Below, piece by piece: positions 63,456-64,000 of a stretch of 64,000 bases of DNA. Each line of letters starts with the position of its first letter. Position 1 is the stretch's first letter. Source of the DNA: Neobacillus terrae (GTDB taxonomy: Bacteria; Bacillota; Bacilli; Bacillales; Cytobacillaceae); contig NZ_JAAOEO010000013.1 of NCBI RefSeq assembly GCF_011393025.1, positions 60,259 through 124,258 on the forward strand. The letters run 5' to 3'. A program made the position numbers and the translations under genes. The notes beneath the pieces were generated by a model, which had not been told where the DNA came from, did no database searches, and worked only from the letters and a program-made list of their open reading frames with translations.

Positions 63456-63541
63456 CGTTAGTGGAACAAGAAAAAAAGACCGCTGCAACGATCCTCCTCT
63501 TTAACTCTTGCCCCCGTTAGTGTAAGTACATTGTTTCACAA
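63456..63541. repeat. Terminator-bearing short repeat, copy C
   Basis: Begins CCGTTAGTGGAACAAG, has a GCTGC core beside an A-run and ends GCCCCCGTTAGTGTAAG plus TACATTGTTTCAC, matching copy B. It lies 3' of the small unknown gene and upstream of the sigma operon. Confidence 0.6.
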
Positions 63542-63557
63542 TCTTCATTTTGAAGAT

Positions 63558-63854
63558 TTAACCTTGTTCCCATCTTAGGAAAGCCCAAAATTGCAACATT
63601 TCCATTTTTAAAGGAAACGCATGATTTATATATTCCTCTTCAAAGTCTTTGATTATTGGAAAATCAGCAATTACCTCCACACAGGCGATGCTTAATATTT
63701 CTATTTCTTCCTCAGTTGGTTCACCGTCGAAATAACCCTTCCAATAAAACGTTCTATTTTCTAATTTTACTGTTAGCCCTCTTAATTTGAATGGTATTGC
63801 ACCTAACAAAGACTTTTGGCAACTTAAAATAAGTTCATTATTTGTTGGTTTCAT
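63558..63854 (-). CDS. Small protein of unknown function
   Basis: 98 residues, acidic, no signal or membrane segment. Recognisable blocks are KLENRTFYWKGYFDGEPTEEEIEILSIACVEVIADFP and a C-terminal KMEMLQFWAFLRWEQG. The composition is plausible for a real cytoplasmic protein and recalls small immunity-type proteins, but I do not recognise the family. It stands alone between repeat copies C and D. Confidence 0.65.
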   Translation of the reverse strand: MKPTNNELILSCQKSLLGAIPFKLRGLTVKLENRTFYWKGYFDGEPTEEEIEILSIACVEVIADFPIIKDFEEEYINHAFPLKMEMLQFWAFLRWEQG

Positions 63855-63929
63855 TTTTCCCTCTCAGACATTAAGTGTTACTATTAATTCTACATTTTTT
63901 AATCGAATACCTTCTTGTGCTAACCTGCC

Positions 63930-64000
63930 CCTTTAGCACAAAAAGAAAAGGAGCTGCCGCCGCAACCCCATCTTGAACTCAAGCCCCAGTTAGTTTAATA
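63930..64000. repeat. Terminator-bearing short repeat, copy D (cut by window end)
   Basis: Starts TTTAGCACAAAAAG, has GGAGCTGCCGCCGCAAC core and ends TCAAGCCCCAGTTAGTTTAAT at the window edge. It probably follows a minus-strand gene beyond the window. Confidence 0.6.

Noticed and set aside
43929..64000. CRISPR array or guide RNA for the Tn7-like element
   Set aside because: No regularly spaced direct repeats and no cas gene were seen; TniQ is the large TnsD-like type.

Overview
The window comes from a low-GC Gram-positive bacterium of the Bacillaceae. The grounds are AGGAGG-type ribosome binding sites with frequent GTG and TTG starts, sigma-A promoters with 17-bp spacers, matches to the CcpA cre consensus, a sigma-D-type promoter, lipobox lipoproteins and LacI-family sugar operons. 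The species cannot be read from the sequence. No rRNA, tRNA or CRISPR array was seen.

Layout. 1-10 kb holds scattered housekeeping and signalling genes: a TVP38-type membrane protein, a PAS-PAS-GGDEF-EAL protein beside a membrane diguanylate cyclase, a PAS-LytTR regulator, an HTH-TPR (RRNPP-like) regulator, a CcdA-like membrane protein, a VOC protein and the stump of a nucleoside phosphorylase. 10.3-22.8 kb is a nine-gene minus-strand operon for an unidentified alpha-glucoside: GH13_18 phosphorylase, ABC importer, medium-chain dehydrogenase, TIM-barrel epimerase, Gfo/Idh/MocA oxidoreductase, GH65 phosphorylase and beta-phosphoglucomutase. Its sigma-A promoter and leader carry four copies of one LacI-type operator, and a LacI regulator is encoded divergently. 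22.9-30 kb holds a LysM protein, a secreted eight-repeat protein and a lipoprotein-chemoreceptor pair behind a sigma-D-like promoter. 30.4-43.9 kb looks like a complete beta-1,2-glucan (sophorooligosaccharide) utilisation locus: secreted GH144-type endoglucanase, ABC importer, GH94-type 1,2-beta-oligoglucan phosphorylase, GH3 beta-glucosidase, a GH13 glucosidase and a LacI regulator. All three of its promoters carry GAAACGTTTC operators and overlapping cre or cre-like boxes.

44.3-50.9 kb is a Tn7-like transposon (tnsA, tnsB, tnsC, divergent tniQ) with candidate ends, a 5-bp ATTAC duplication and three TnsB-site-like repeats; a decayed IS3 copy lies inside its right end. Just outside is a defence island (51.5-58.4 kb): a Hachiman system (HamA nuclease, HamB helicase with a C-terminal HIRAN-like domain) and a CHAT (caspase-like) protease next to a PD-(D/E)XK nuclease, followed by a frameshifted small gene. 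This CHAT-nuclease pair is the best candidate for a poorly described system. 58.5-60.8 kb holds a 5'-truncated isochorismatase gene and an IS110-family element whose transposase is split by one in-frame TAG and whose long structured leader is a bridge-RNA candidate. 61-64 kb returns to ordinary chromosome (DinB protein, ECF sigma and anti-sigma pair, small unknown protein), punctuated by a short repeat family that carries an intrinsic terminator at gene 3' ends.
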